DNA from: Tenebrio molitor
Lineage: Eukaryota > Arthropoda > Insecta > Coleoptera > Tenebrionidae
Assembly: GCF_963966145.1 (NCBI RefSeq)
Contig: NC_091055.1
Coordinates: forward strand, 11,346,001 to 11,410,000
DNA length: 64,000 bases
Direction: 5' to 3'
The notes under the pieces: generated by a model
Seen by the model: only the letters and a program-made list of their open reading frames with translations
What the model was told of the DNA's origin: nothing
Database searches by the model: none
Shown here: positions 1 through 13,139 of the stretch, piece after piece
Position numbering within the stretch: position 1 is the stretch's first letter
Layout: each line of letters begins with the position of its first letter
Program-made: the position numbers and the translations under genes

Positions 1-3000
1 CACCATAAATTTTGAAACAAAACGCCATGATCTTGCTCCCCAACGAGTTGCCGCGGAACAACGTCTGCATGCAATCGGAAACCTCCACTTCTCTGTAGAA
101 CATGTTCCAAAGGAGCGGCGACAGAAGGTGTTTCGCATCGAACAGAGTCACGAAAACCCGAGCTAATTCGTCCATCTGAGACGTTGTCACGACGTTAGCT
201 AAAGCCATCGCGATCGGCAACTCTCCCTTATCACTTATCATCGTAACTAACTGTACTAACTGTTCGAACCTATCCGCTAACACCGTCTCGGCCAACGTAT
301 CGAATTCGGTCCCTTGTTGCAAAATTTTCGTTAAAACTTCCATGAATGCTGCTCTAGTTTGCAAGTCCTTGTTGTAACCCAAATCTGAGAAAAACCACAG
401 TTACGACTGGTACCAAGGTAGCGCCACAGTCTACAACTAGTTACAATCTAACAAATGTATATCACACACCAATTTCGTTGCACCCAACGCGCGCACAGAG
501 AACGCACTACATATACTACTGATTCGCGTAAACTGGCCAACAAACAAACGCACAACAAAAATACAACATGCCTTTCGTAAATTTAAAACATCGTATTATT
601 AATGAAATTACCTCTGTTGTGACACACCAAACGTTTTCACGAATTGACAATGATGAAATTTATTTTTTGGACAGGAATCGTTTCAAGATGGTCCGCCTCT
701 CACACGAGAACGTCTCGTCTTTGTAGTTAAACGTAAAATGCATGCTTAAAGCCTTATTTAATGTCAAACGTTGTGCGTTGAGTTAAAATTATCAGCAATT
801 TGATTAATCCGTTTAAAATTGGGGTTACAACAAAGCAAATTTAGACTAATTGAGTTATGGTTAATTTCGAAAGCCAACACAAAACGCTTGACACTAAAGA
901 AAGCTTGGAATCAAATTGATTTTCATAATTGAAACTTGCTTGGGCACATGCGACTCACGAAAACAGACCTACGTCGTCACAAGACGTCGACAAATAAATT
1001 GCTTTACTCGAGATAATCTTCTTTTGCGCGTTTACATATTTTTCTATGTAGACGTAATCTGATCATTTTTATTTTCAATATTCGGTATTAACAACTAATT
1101 ACGGTGTATTTGGAGATTTGAGATGTCGACGCGACGAGTGCAACACGTCGATTGAAGTTACTTAAACACAAAATTAATATATAACCAAAAGTTAGGTATT
1201 GATCAGGTACGGCTTCATAAATTAATAATTCTTCTGGTTCTAATTAACAATATTGTTTGACAATTTCATGCTTATTGAATATTTAATTCAACGCAAGAAT
1301 TTCCACTTGGGCAGCGAATTTTTCAGTATAAATTTGGTGGTGTGCTTTTGAGCGTAAATTTCATCAAAGTGTGTGTACTTCCTTTCTTAAGGAATTGTAT
1401 TTCGCTACTTACCAATAGAGTGCATCAATCCGCTGTCGATATTCGCCGACAGCAGATTCGACATCGCTTGAATCGTCGCGTTTCGCAAAGTACTCAATTT
1501 CCCAGCGTTGACTCGTTGCCTCGAAACGTCTTTCTCAACGTCCGCAGCGTCAGAACAGTCGTTAAGTAAATTCATGAAGAGCGTGAAATACTTGAGGAAA
1601 AGTTGACTTTTTGCTTCCATCAAGTCACCACGATCCGATTCTTCCGGCTGAAGGGGCAATCCTCTGAGAAGAGCTGCCACAGCTTCCATGCAAGCTTGAT
1701 CTAAGTCTCTCGTGATCATCGTAACGTCGCCTGAACTTGGTGGTGCTATCTGATGCGATGTACCCATTACCCAATCGGTCAAGTACTCGACCAACTTATT
1801 CCTGAATTTCATTTCTTGTCTGAACGCCAAATCGTCGCGACGTTTCATCATTGCCTCAACAAGTTGACACAGCTTTGTTTTGATGTGTATTGCATGAACA
1901 GTCATGTCTAAATGGCGGACGTATCTGACGATGGCCAACATCATCCCTTCTATACTCGTCACGCCTAAGTGTTCGGATGGTTGATCGTTTTTAGTACTGT
2001 CGAGTATGTTTTTCATTATGAAAATAATGTGCTCGATAAATTGAGTGTTGACATCTGACACCACAACTTGTCCTTGCTGGTCGAAAAATTTGTCAACGAT
2101 CGTCTTGATTTGTTCGAAAAGGATGGGATACAACGCCGACGACATCTCGTGTCCCACCAGTTCTTTCACGTGCTTCTGAATTTGAGCACCGAACTTCTCA
2201 TTGTTGCAAACTAACAGGCGCAACAGCAAATCGACGAATCTACGAAAATCGGTTATAAAAAATTTCGTCGAATTGATGAAACTGTCTTACTGAGTGACCG
2301 GACAGTACTGTCGTGGCTCCTGTCCCGATCCTGTCAGCACGCTCGATTTGCGACTCTCCGACAGAGTGCTGCACCCGATGGAGCTGATGGTAGACGTGGA
2401 AAGACTGGAGTGCGAAGAAGCGGACAATGTGGGTCTCGAAGGCGATTTCCTCTGCAAACATACACCCCCCAGTGCGCACAAAAATCCGGTCATATTCGCC
2501 CATTCGTTTATTTGCTCTTCCAATTCGTGCTCGGAGTTTTGATGCGACGCTCTTCTCTTACCCATAGATCTGTGAAACGGCTCCATCTGACCGTCTTCCA
2601 CTTTGGCCTTAGGGTACGACGATAAGTTCTTCGACATTGAATTCCAATTCATAAAAGTCTCCTCCCACGCTGGCTGGACGCCGTTCACGCAATGTTCGAT
2701 TTTTCGCAACAGTGCCATTATGCGCTTCTGTAGAGCCGCTCGCCCTAGGGAAATATTCTCATTTATCGCCACCCTAAACGAAAACAACTCGCACAAGAAC
2801 TTACCGTTGGCGTGTTCTGGGAAACACATTCTAGATTCCCCGCTGGCTGTTATTTTTTTCCAAACATTATTTAACAAATATTAAAACAAACGACTTACCT
2901 GTTGTCAAAACTGTTGAAGCTTGAGCTAATTCTTGGTAAACGTGGTAGTTCGGTACCAGATAGGTGACGGTAACTTCGTCTGAACCGCAACGAATTTCGG

Positions 3001-6000
3001 CTTCTTGACAAAGTAGAGCGAAACAACTCATGGCGACTAGTACCGCGTCCATGTCGATACTCCACAAATACATGAAAAAAACAACCTGGAAAAATAGTTT
3101 TTAGACAGGAACACAGCCATTACATTTACGTTGAAAAAAAAAAAACCTGAGAGGTGGCTATTTTTCAGAAAAAGTGCGGCGTAACTGAATCATTAAAGTT
3201 GTTACACGATTCTCGTTTAAAAAATGGTTTTCGTGACAGAATTCAATTTTCGAAATGGGAACGAAGAAAATGCTGACTGACTGGATTTATCAGCGTTCAC
3301 TGTTGGTACCACTGACAATTTGCGACTTTTTCACAGGTTTTGTTTTCCATAGCCGCCCCTTATCTGTTCTTTTGTTGATCATACTATATCACATGACCAA
3401 ATAAATATCATCAAAGTTGCCTATGAAAAACAAATGCCAAACTCTTATTTGAAATGTCATTACTGTCATTTAGTATTTTATTAAGCACCAAACAATAACA
3501 TTGTGTGTTTTACAATTCGCATAAGAATCAAAATCCATATATTTTACTCGCATAAAACTTATTTGGCAACATGCAAAGACTTTGTGATTGAAATAATTGA
3601 AAAACAATTTTTATCGATTAGCAACATTTTCGAAAAGATAGGTAAAGAACGTTTTTCTAAATTTTGTGATGATAAAGTAAACGATTTGAGTGATATAATG
3701 ATAACAAAATTGGTGCGTATAATCTTTTTGGTGCTTTAACAACTTTTTCAAATCTAATCGTACAAAATGGTGACGCTCTGTAAGTTTAAATCGCCAAAAA
3801 AATTGTATTAAGAAAATAAGACCAAAATACATTTTCAATAGCTCTTCTTTCGTTTTCAAATAATTTTAATTTTAGCTTTAAATAAACGTGTAAAATTGTT
3901 CAGTAATTACGTATTTATAAAAATAAAAGTCTGCATGATGCACATCACGTACCTCTAATTTTATATGCGCTTGTTTGCATATTGGTATTTGACTACCGAG
4001 ATTGGCGTATTCCTTATGTCTAGATAAAAACGCGTTTCTACAAATCAAAATCTCTCTTAACCATTTCAGAATATCTGTATAATTCATAATTTGGTGTTGA
4101 ATCAGTTTTTGCGATATTGAAAATAGCACTTGAGAACTGAAAAATAATCGATTAGTTTGGTCGCTTCTTTGGTGGTTATTCGGCCGCACCTAACATCCCA
4201 AAACGTGTTGATTGGTGCTTCAGGATTCCAAACTTCAATTTTTTCAGGATGATGTAAAACTAATAAGGCTTCCATTGCTTCTTGTGCGACGTCTGGCATT
4301 GTCGGTTGATGCACGAGAGACACCAAACCATTTATTAATTCTAAAGTAGAACTTTGTATTTCGTGGCCGGCTTTGCCTTGATTCTAAATAATTTAATTAA
4401 ATAAAATTGTAATTTTTAAATTTTTTTAATAATAAACTTACGTTTAGCATTAACATGGGATCGGCGTGTATTAAACGCACCATATACAACAATAAATTCC
4501 TATGTCCAGGCACTTCTTCAGCTCGTTCTTTGAACTTAGCTTGCGAGTCTTTACCTTTAAGCGTCAACGATTGTATCATTCTCAACGGAGTGTGTGCAAT
4601 GTATCCTTGAGCAACTTTATTAAGAGTATCAGTGAACATCGCTCTTAATTCCGAAGATTTACTATAAACTAAATCTATTTTGGGCCACCAGTGTAATTTG
4701 GATTCTGTGACGATTCTGATAAAAAAAAATATTAGTAAGATAAGTGGATATTTTTTTTCAATAAAATTTACCGATAGAGCGACCTAACCAATACAAAGTG
4801 ATACACTGAAGGTGAATTCAAGTTGAGGCAAACTTTTAGAGCTTCGTTGTTGTGAGGTTTAATGCGAAAACAGGAAACAAAACAGTCAATCATCAAATCC
4901 ATATCTTGATATAAATAATTTTGCCCTCTGGAGAACAACTTAGTTGTGTTAAAAAGCAACGACTGCAATACATTAAATATAAGGATCAGGTTACATCATC
5001 AATTGATAACTTGTACCTTCAAGTCGTTGATGACGCTTTGTACTAATGTAAACGCAACATTATTTGAATCTTTGTTGTTAATGTAAGTTGAAGCTTTACA
5101 CAATTTAACACAAGTAACAGCGGCAGCTTCAGTTATTTGCTTACTTGAATTTCCATGTGGTCCTATTCCTCGCTTTATTGAATCGATAAATTGCTTCTTT
5201 TTATTATGTCTAGGAGAACAAGGAGCACCACTATCAGCATTTACAATTTCTTCAAGAACTTTCTGCAATATGTATTCAGTTGAGTGGAATGCAATTTTCT
5301 GATGATATAATGAAGGAAGACTTACAGGAGCTAAAATGAGAAGCATAATTTGAAGTGACCATAAAGCAGCACGACCCTTTTTGTTATCTGCAAAATTATC
5401 TAAAATGTCAAATAATTGTTCACAGCACTTTGATAATTCTTCATTTGTTGTTTTTTGTAATTCTGCAAATTCATAGGGATAATGATCCATCCAATTCCAA
5501 ATGGCTTTTTCAAGTGAATTAACAAAAACAAGATGTGCTGATTTTTTGAGCAGTCGAAACTTTTGAATAGCCTCTGCAAAATGATTTAATTTAATTGGAA
5601 TTTAACAAGTGAAGTTTTAATACTGTACACATACAAGTAATGGTAAGAAAAAATTGGTAGTCAAAGTACCTGTTAGCAATTTGGTAAGTCTATTAACATC
5701 AACATTTATGTGCTGAATTAGTTCAATATCACTGTAATCAGGATTTTCATCTGGACATGATGCAAGCTCTTGTAATTTGGATGAAATTCGATTAAAAACA
5801 GCATTAAAGAAATTAACACTCAAAGCAAATAAAACTTTACTGGCTAACACTTTTATTGCATGTGTGTTGGGATTATCATTTGACATATCTAAAACAAACA
5901 AGTGAATAATTTAACTAAAAATTGATATACTACTAACCTAAAAATGCACAAATTTCCTTCAATAAAGATTTTAAATTTTGATTTTCTTCCATTGTAAGCG

Positions 6001-6611
6001 TAATTGAATCTTTCGGTTGTTGGCTAAAACATTTCTCTAATGTTTCTAGAACTATAAGCAGACTGTCATAGTAGTTTTTCTCTAGTTCTGGACCATGCTG
6101 CCGTGGTGCTCCACATGTTCCAGTCTGATACTAAATTTAAAAAAAAATACATGCAGTTAACCCATTTAGCTAACACAGTTCTTAAAATTGTCAAAACAAA
6201 AACTCAGCCAACAATGAATGTAAAGTTCAACAAGTATCAACTCACCAGTTCATGTATTCTTTTTAAAACTTTAACAAAACCATCTAACACCAAAGCAAAA
6301 CGATATTTAGAAATTTGTATAATACAAGTCTGATTCTGTTCTTCATTGATCCTTGAATGGGTGGTTTGAGGTCCAATTCTACATGGAAGCTAAAATTAAA
6401 ACAAAAACGGTGTTCAATTTGTCCAGATTAGAAAATCTAAATTGTATTAAATTTAATTTCCATCCTGGTCCATCATGTAAATATTGATTAGAAGGTGGGA
6501 GGATTTCTATTGATGTTCTCCATTTATAGATGCTTATTAATGAGCACTAACCTGTTCCTCAAAACGCACAATCAAAGTATTAGCCCATTCTCCAGGCTTT
6601 TGTGTTGCCAT
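1..6611 (-). CDS. Nf1: Neurofibromin (Ras GTPase-activating protein), N-terminal half, 13 exons
   Basis: Neurofibromin stimulates GTP hydrolysis by Ras and so shuts off Ras signalling in the cytoplasm. Minus-strand exons I rebuilt: 6552-6611, 6246-6389, 5938-6130, 5670-5888, 5017-5573, 4772-4962, 4442-4715, 4190-4383, 3953-4136, 2899-3085, 2291-2744, 1413-2239, and 1-384, which continues off the left edge. They sum to 3868 nt (about 1289 codons of roughly 2800 in the family), every junction is GT-AG and all phases agree. The start ATG is at 6611-6609 and the protein opens MATQKPGEWANTL, like other neurofibromins. Family-diagnostic stretches include EILKWLREILICRN, AVLVAMSCF, YLTDWVMGTS and TLFRGNSLGSKIM. 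The arginine of FRGNS (codon 55-53, residue 1272) aligns with the catalytic arginine finger, human R1276, so the window stops inside the GAP domain. The 1028-nt (385-1412) and 867-nt (3086-3952) introns hold nothing I recognise. No frameshift or missing residue seen. Confidence 0.97.
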
Positions 6612-7538
6612 TTTATTAAAAATACTAAAATTTACATTATTGGGACGACTTTAAAGTGTTGACATTTTTAGATTGGTTGTGCCATTTGACAGCAGTAAGT
6701 TTTCTGACTTAGACCGTACCAATCGTAATACCAACCTACCAAACAACCACCCTAGGAATCACAATTTAGGTCAGGGCGACAGCGCGAGCATTTATTTGTT
6801 TTCACGTTCAATATGTATTTTTCTCGTATTACCATTTCGAATGTTCAAAACAACTTGAAATACAAAGCGAATATATTTATCATTCTTACAAAATAGATTC
6901 ATCAAAATGTTGTCTTAGAAAGTAAAATGTAGGAGCAGACTGGCTGTGATTTCAAAGTAGGTTGTTTTAGAACTAGAACAGAGCAAAAATGAAGCCGACA
7001 AAAAATGATGTAAGTAATTAATTACTACTGATATTTTAGCTACACTTGTCTAAAATTTGTAACATTTCAAATGTAAATATGAGACTGCAAAATTGTCACT
7101 CTGGAAGTCGATAACCATCTATTTATAATTTACAACAGGGAATAAAAACAATCAAGTAGTAAATAAATAAATTAGAAGTAATAAAAATTTAAGAGAACTG
7201 TTATTTTTGATACGAGTATAACACTGAATTTTCAAATATTTTTGAAATGCGCGCGCTGCCGATCAATTTAATCAACTTCGTTCGTTTTCGCCAATTCTCG
7301 TGTCCTGATGCACGTGAAAGATCATTTAAATGTCAATATGGTCAAATAAATCATCTTAACCTTCAATACAAACCTAAGTAATAAATTAAACAAAAATAGT
7401 CGAATCTTAATCTCATAATATCAGTGACATTTTGACTTTTCTTATCGACCATATTAGAGACGTAACGTAAATCTAGCAATTTTAAACCATTTAGTTTTGA
7501 ACTTGAAAGAAAATTAGTTTGTAAACACTGCAAGACAA
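6612..7538. promoter_or_regulatory. Nf1/GBE divergent intergenic region
   Basis: The gap separates the Nf1 start codon (minus) from the branching enzyme start codon (plus), so it should carry the 5' UTRs and promoters of both, transcribed divergently. I see no clear TATA box placed for either gene. The only odd item is a short ATG reading frame at 6989-7009 followed directly by GTAAGT, described under findings. The role is inferred from position alone. Confidence 0.5.
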
Positions 7539-9952
7539 ATGGGTGGAAAATATTCGTCTCTGGACCCAATGGAAATTGAGGTTCCCGAAATCGACACCCT
7601 ATTATCCAGAGACCCTTATCTTAAACCATACGAAAGGGAAATACGGCGTCGGTAAGTAAAAAAACGTGATTTTACTTCCTTGACATTGAGAAGGTCAGGA
7701 AAAAATTTGGTTGTAAATAGATTTGTATAAAAAGTTTCATATCTTTTTCAACGTTATTTTAATAGGTATGGCTGTTTTAAGGATTTACTCGATTCTATTG
7801 AAGAAAATGGAGGTGGTTTGGACAATTTTACACAAGGATATAAATATTATGGTATTCATGTACAACCTGATAATAGTATAGTGTGCAGAGAATGGGCTCC
7901 TGGAGCTGTTCAGCTGTTCTTGACTGGAGAGTTTAGTACGTTTTAAGGTAAAAATTGCAAGAATAACTACTGCATGTGATTTTTTTTTATAGATGGGTGG
8001 AACAGGGACAGCCATCCATATAAAAAAAAAGAGTATGGAAAGTGGGAACTTATTATACCACCTAACAGAGATGGTTCTTGTGCCATATCACATTTATCAG
8101 AACTGAAGGTACTTCCTCTAATTAAAAATAATATAATGATAATATTTTAAATAATAACCAACATGTCATATTAGGTTGTTGTGGAAACACAATCTGGCTC
8201 AAAAGAAGATCGTCTGTCTCCCTATGCTACATATGTAGTAGAACCCCCAAAAGTTGAAGGTACAATTTACAAACATAAATTCTGGAATCCTCCAAGCTCA
8301 GAGGTGAGAGGTGTGTCATTGTATTTCAGTAATTTGAATAAATAATTGTAGAAATATATTTTTCGACATGCAAAGCCAAGTAGGCCTAAAAGTCTTCGTA
8401 TCTATGAGTGCCATGTGGGAATTGCCACTTCTGAACTGAAAGTAGGGTCTTACAACAATTTTACAGAAAACATCTTGCCAAGAATTGTAAAGCAAGGATA
8501 CAACGCCATCCAGCTGATGGCGATTATGGAACACGCATATTACGCAAGTTTCGGCTATCAGGTGACCAGTTTTTATGCAGTTTCTAGTCGTTACGGCACT
8601 CCAGAAGAACTGAAACGGTTGATCGACCGCGCGCACGAACTCGGCTTGACCGTTTTGCTCGATTTGGTTCATTCTCATGCAAGCAAAAATGTAATGGACG
8701 GGTTGAACCAATTCGACGGCACCGAATCGTGTTTCTTTCACGCGGGAGGTCGAGGCGAACACTCGTTGTGGGATTCGAGATTGTTCAATTACCAAGAATT
8801 TGAGGTAATGAGATTTTTGTTGTCCAATATTAGATGGTACATGGAGGAGTATCAGTTCGACGGGTTCAGATTTGACGGGGTCACGTCGATGTTGTATCAC
8901 TCGCGCGGGATTGGACAAGGTTTCGGTGGTACTTACGACGATTATTTCGGCTTGGGGGTGGATACCGAAGGTGTGGTTTATTTAATGCTCGCAAACCACG
9001 TCGCACATATGTTCAAGAATGACGCTATTACGATCGCCGAAGACGTGTCTGGAATGCCGGGAACCTGTCGCCCTACTAGCGAAGGGTGTTTAGGTTTCGA
9101 CTATCGCCTAGCCATGGCGATCCCAGACACGTGGATCAAGTTACTCAAGCACTACTCAGATGAGGACTGGAATATCGGGAATATCGTCCACACCCTCACC
9201 AACAGACGTTGGATGGAGGCCAATATCGCTTACGCCGAGTCACACGATCAAGCCCTCGTCGGCGATAAAACTATCGCGTTTTGGTTAATGGACAAAGAAA
9301 TGTACACCCACATGAGCACACTCTCCGATTCTTCGCCGATTATCGAACGCGGAATAGCTTTGCACAAGATGATTCGTTTTGTAACTCACGCTCTGGGAGG
9401 CGAGGCCTATTTGAACTTCATAGGCAACGAATTTGGCCATCCCGAGTGGCTCGATTTTCCCAGAGCGGGTAACAACAGCTCTTACCATTACGCCCGAAGA
9501 CAGTGGAATCTCGTCGACGACGATATGCTCAAGTACAAATTTTTGAACGCCTGGGACGCCGCTGTGAATCACGCCGAAGAGAAATTTGGTTGGTTGCGAG
9601 CGCCACCTGCTTACGTCAGCTGGAAACACGAGGATGATAAAGTAATTGCGTTTGAAAGGGCCGGCTTGTTGTTCATCTTCAACTTTCACCCGAATAAAAG
9701 TTTTCCCGATTATAAGTTGGGTTTCGAAGGGGAAGGTGAATATTATGTCGCGTTATGTTCCGACAATGTGGAGTTCGGAGGTCACGGGAGAATCGATACT
9801 TCCATTCATAACTTCACGAAACCTGAGAGTTATTGCGGCAGACGAAATTCGATCCAGGTGAGATGACCAAAATGCAATTTTATTAAGTTTGACGAATGTT
9901 GTTGTAGGTTTACATACCTTCCAGGACTGCAATAGTGTTAGCAAAAATCTAG
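7539..9952 (+). CDS. GBE1: 1,4-alpha-glucan (glycogen) branching enzyme, complete, 6 exons
   Basis: Transfers an oligoglucan from an alpha-1,4 chain to a 6-hydroxyl, making the alpha-1,6 branches of glycogen in the cytosol. Exons: 7539-7651, 7766-7935, 7993-8108, 8175-8303, 8352-9857, 9908-9952. All are GT-AG and in phase, giving 692 residues against 702 in human. The N-terminal helical segment contains DPYLKPYEREIRRR. A CBM48-like module follows (EWAPGA...FLTGEFNGWN, about residues 75-105), then the GH13 barrel from about residue 200. Catalytic residues are present: Asp351 in DGFRFDGVTS (codon 8874), Glu406 in ITIAEDVSGMP (codon 9039) and the transition-state Asp475 in YAESHDQALVGD (codon 9246). 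These match human D357, E412 and D481 at a constant offset of six. The C-terminal beta domain ends VYIPSRTAIVLAKI. The start at 7539 (context acaaATGGG) fits the family length. The 1.5-kb exon 5 is less AT-rich than its surroundings. Confidence 0.97.
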
Positions 9953-9997
9953 AGCGTAGTTGTTGTCTTATAAAATCTATATCTTGTTTTTCTGCAT

Positions 9998-10003
9998 AAT
10001 AAA
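9998..10003 (+). terminator. AATAAA polyadenylation signal of the branching enzyme gene
   Basis: A canonical AATAAA hexamer lies 46 nt after the TAG stop of the branching enzyme, implying a very short 3' UTR. Assigned from sequence and position only. Confidence 0.6.
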
Positions 10004-10332
10004 ATGTTATTTTTTAGTAAAATCAGGACGTAGCGAGTTTTTTTTTATTACGCATTTAAGTAGAGCCTTGTTACGATATCAAATTAGAAATATTTTTCAT
10101 TTTAATTGTTTTTGTACATAATATATTAATCTAAATTGTCAAGATTTCGTACAAGCTAATTTGATGTTGAGACAATACTGCAATCTCAATTTAGATTTTG
10201 GATTAAAAACTGTTTATGTGTAAATCTTTTGTGATATCTTACTTTTTTGAAATAACAGTGTTATTTTTTAAGAAAATACAAATTCAGTGTTATTAATTTT
10301 TTTATAAAAAATATATACAAGGCGTTACATTC
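10004..10332. other. Convergent 3' intergenic region, GBE1 and METTL25B
   Basis: AT-rich spacer between two convergent stop codons (9952 and 10333). It carries TTTATT at 10044-10049, which is AATAAA on the minus strand and could end the methyltransferase transcript about 285 nt past its stop. If so, the two 3' UTRs nearly touch. No coding potential was seen. Confidence 0.45.
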
Positions 10333-12149
10333 TTAAAAATCTTCGGTATTGTCATTTGTTAACAAGTTTTTTTTGGCAGTGAGCACGTGAGTTCGTGGTG
10401 AGATTTTCGCATCAAATACCGCTGCAATTTTTCCATTACTCCCTAGAACATCAATTCAGTGTTTTAATAAGATTGGTGCCGACAGATGGCTGCACTTACC
10501 AGATTCCTTCAAGTACAGCAGCCTGTCGAGAAGAATTATTGATTCAACTAAAGGAGCAAATAGTAGTCGCAAGGAGTAAAATACCACAACTTTTTTCCAC
10601 TGCATTAATAACTCATCAATTTCGTTACTTTGTAATTTGTCTTCAGAAAAGTCTATATTCAATTTTCTGGTAGCTTTTTGACAATAACTACAAACACAAA
10701 TTAATCATATATAAATATGTTATAAAACAGAAATCGCAAATTTACCTTCTAAATGAGAGATCTTCTGTATACTTAACGTTATTTAAAGCACAATGGTGAT
10801 AGTCCGGATATTTATTAATGATGATTTTTTCTAAAACCGCCCTATATGTATGAATTTTTAACCGCCAACATTCGTCTTTTTTAAGTTTGTCAACATAATT
10901 TTCGATGGCATGACACGCAATTTCCCGGGAATGATAACTTAGATTGTAATTGTTCATTTTGCAAAATTGACTTAACGGAAATCCTTGAGTTGACTCGGGC
11001 CTATCAAAATTGAAAACAATCTTTTGCAATGATTTATAAAAATATTAATCTTACTGTGTAGATAACTTCATGTAACAACATCCCACTATGTTTATAAATT
11101 GTGCTTTACTGCATTCATTGTATAACTTAAGTAGTGTTGCTCCTAAATCACCACAAGGATGGAGGCCTGCAATTCCAAATTTAAAATCATCATGATCCAC
11201 ATTAAAAGCATTTTTAATAATCTAAAAGGGTAATAATGAATTATTGAAATTTACTGAAATGGATGCAGATGGTAGGTCACATACTGTTAAGAACTCATTT
11301 ACTGTTACATCTGCTTGTATTTTTTCGTTAATATGGACGGTTTTATGATATTTTAGGCACCCTTTAAATTTTTTTTCTAATATTGTTTCAAATTCCTCAT
11401 CTAAAATTCTAAAAAAATACTTAATATTATGCAACACCCAATACTTACTTCGCTTGTTGACTCAATACTTCCTGGGCCTCAATGGTGCAAACTTTAAAAC
11501 CATACCCATAGTTTAATAAGCGACTTAAATGTCCAAGACCTGAGCCAATGTCAACAATGTAAAAACAATCAGTTTTCACCGCAGTTTCGTAACAAATCTA
11601 AAATTATATACTATTTACTTGCTCTACTTATGTAATGATGAGAACCTTGGACATAATCGATATTTCATGTCTCTTCTTGGCTTTAACATTTTTCCAAAAT
11701 AATTTTAGGAGTTTTTCGTCTTGAGTAAAACAGGGACTTTCTATCTTCAAATCAATCATTTTGCGCGACAAAGATGAAGAAATTAAAATGGTTTTCAACG
11801 CCAATATAGACAACGGCAAAATTTTGTTCCTGTAAAGACCTACTTGTATGTTTTTTGATCAAACTGATTTTGACACTTCACCTAACCTCACTTGTTCGTC
11901 GTAATTTAATAGTTCCGATATTTCCACAGAATTTAAGTCACCGAGGGATATTTGCCAGTTTTTTAGTATTTTGTTCCAATGGTTCTCCGTAAAAAAATCC
12001 TGAAGTCCATAGTTACGTTTTACTACCCGAAAACACAAAACATATTGTCTTACCAATACGTAGCAATTTAGAAGCCACGAATATTTTTCGTATATCGTAA
12101 AGCACATATTAATTTTTCGTTGTATACTTTCCAGACTAACATTATCCAT
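10333..12149 (-). CDS. METTL25B: METTL25B/RRNAD1-type methyltransferase-like protein, complete, 9 exons
   Basis: Putative S-adenosylmethionine-dependent methyltransferase of the METTL25/METTL25B (RRNAD1) family; I assign no substrate. Minus-strand exons: 12054-12149, 11887-11999, 11646-11829, 11449-11597, 11255-11408, 11055-11221, 10746-11000, 10500-10687, 10333-10442. They sum to 1416 nt with consistent phases, giving 471 residues against 475 in human METTL25B. Visible in order: N-terminal DFFTENHW; a KKRHEI basic segment; the SAM-binding motif I VDIGSGLGHLSR (about residues 146-157); GLHPCGDLGATLL (251-263); GCCYMKL (279-285); a late conserved ACHAIENY; and the hydrophobic C-terminal signature VVFYSLRLLFAPLVESIILL. 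The total length and the HPCGDL and APLVE motifs favour METTL25B over the longer METTL25. The exon 2/3 junction has alternatives; I chose 11887/11829 because it keeps phase and has a good pyrimidine tract. The first intron is only 54 nt and lacks a stop. Confidence 0.93.
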
Positions 12150-12904
12150 GTTAAAATTCCCAAGAATAAAACAAAAATATGGAAAAACTCTTCGATCAAA
12201 ATTATAGGTTAGGATGTATTATTTGTTTAAGTCTTCACGACCAGAGGACGTTGTGTTACATAAATACAATTTAAAATAATTTAAAAAGCTCAATGGAACC
12301 TGGTCAAAAAATTCAAAATACAAAGAAGTCGATTAATTTATTGTCAGAAATAAATTATGTAAATCAAATTTAGAGGATTAATTTTTGTTGAATATTTAAT
12401 TTTAGAGACGATAATGTGAAACTGTAATTTTTATTTTTATATGACAACCATTTTTATTTTGTAAATTATTCTCTGAGCAATATTTCCTCTAGATTTTACT
12501 TGGAGATTACATGATTAAGTATTTTACATTTATTTTCATTTTCTAGCTTTATCATTTCATCTAGCTCTGTCAATTTAATATTTAAATCATGTTTAATGTT
12601 TAAATGACATATTATAGGTACCTATCTTTAGGATGAGTAGGTAGAGGTACGAGTGATAAGTATGCAGGGCATGTTAACACTACAAGAGCTTCACCACAAA
12701 TCGCTACAAAGGACACATCGTGTACCCTTAAGACATATTGTGTCTGCGTTCCTCAGAATCCAACTCTTGTTAATGCTCACCACAATTTCACTCACCCTTT
12801 TTGTTAAAAAAAAATGTTCTCATACTATACCACACAATAACCAACTGCCATTGGAATTTTGCCATGAAACAGTAAGTATACTTTTGGAAAGTGGCACTTA
12901 ATAA
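12150..12904. other. AT-rich spacer upstream of METTL25B
   Basis: The stretch holds the presumed METTL25B promoter (immediately right of 12149) and AT-rich DNA. An 82-codon open frame at 12653-12901 has no recognisable domain and I do not call it a gene. Confidence 0.4.
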
Positions 12905-13139
12905 TACGGGGTGATCAAATAGGACTGTTTAAGTTGGTAACACTGAATTGTATTTTAAATCGTATAACAGGAGTAACTTTCGGTTGTTGATGGCTTGTCG
13001 TTGTTAATGCTATACCTACATCAGATATTTGTCAAATAAACCAACAAAACATACCCGGTTGCAGTGTTATAAATAACCAAAATATAAAATTTTCTTAATT
13101 GTACTGCCAACTTAAACAGTCCTTTTTGATCACCCGGTA
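12905..13139. mobile_element. 235-bp TIR miniature element in a TA target
   Basis: The two ends are inverted copies over about 36 bp, both containing GGGTGATCAAA and GGACTGTTTAAGTTGG and each flanked by TA. There is no internal coding capacity. This is the structure of a non-autonomous Tc1/mariner-type MITE; the superfamily is inferred from the TA target only. Confidence 0.85.

Noticed and set aside
2294..2884. Plus-strand frames over 2294-2884
   Set aside because: They are antisense to Nf1 exon 11, whose minus-strand frame matches neurofibromin.
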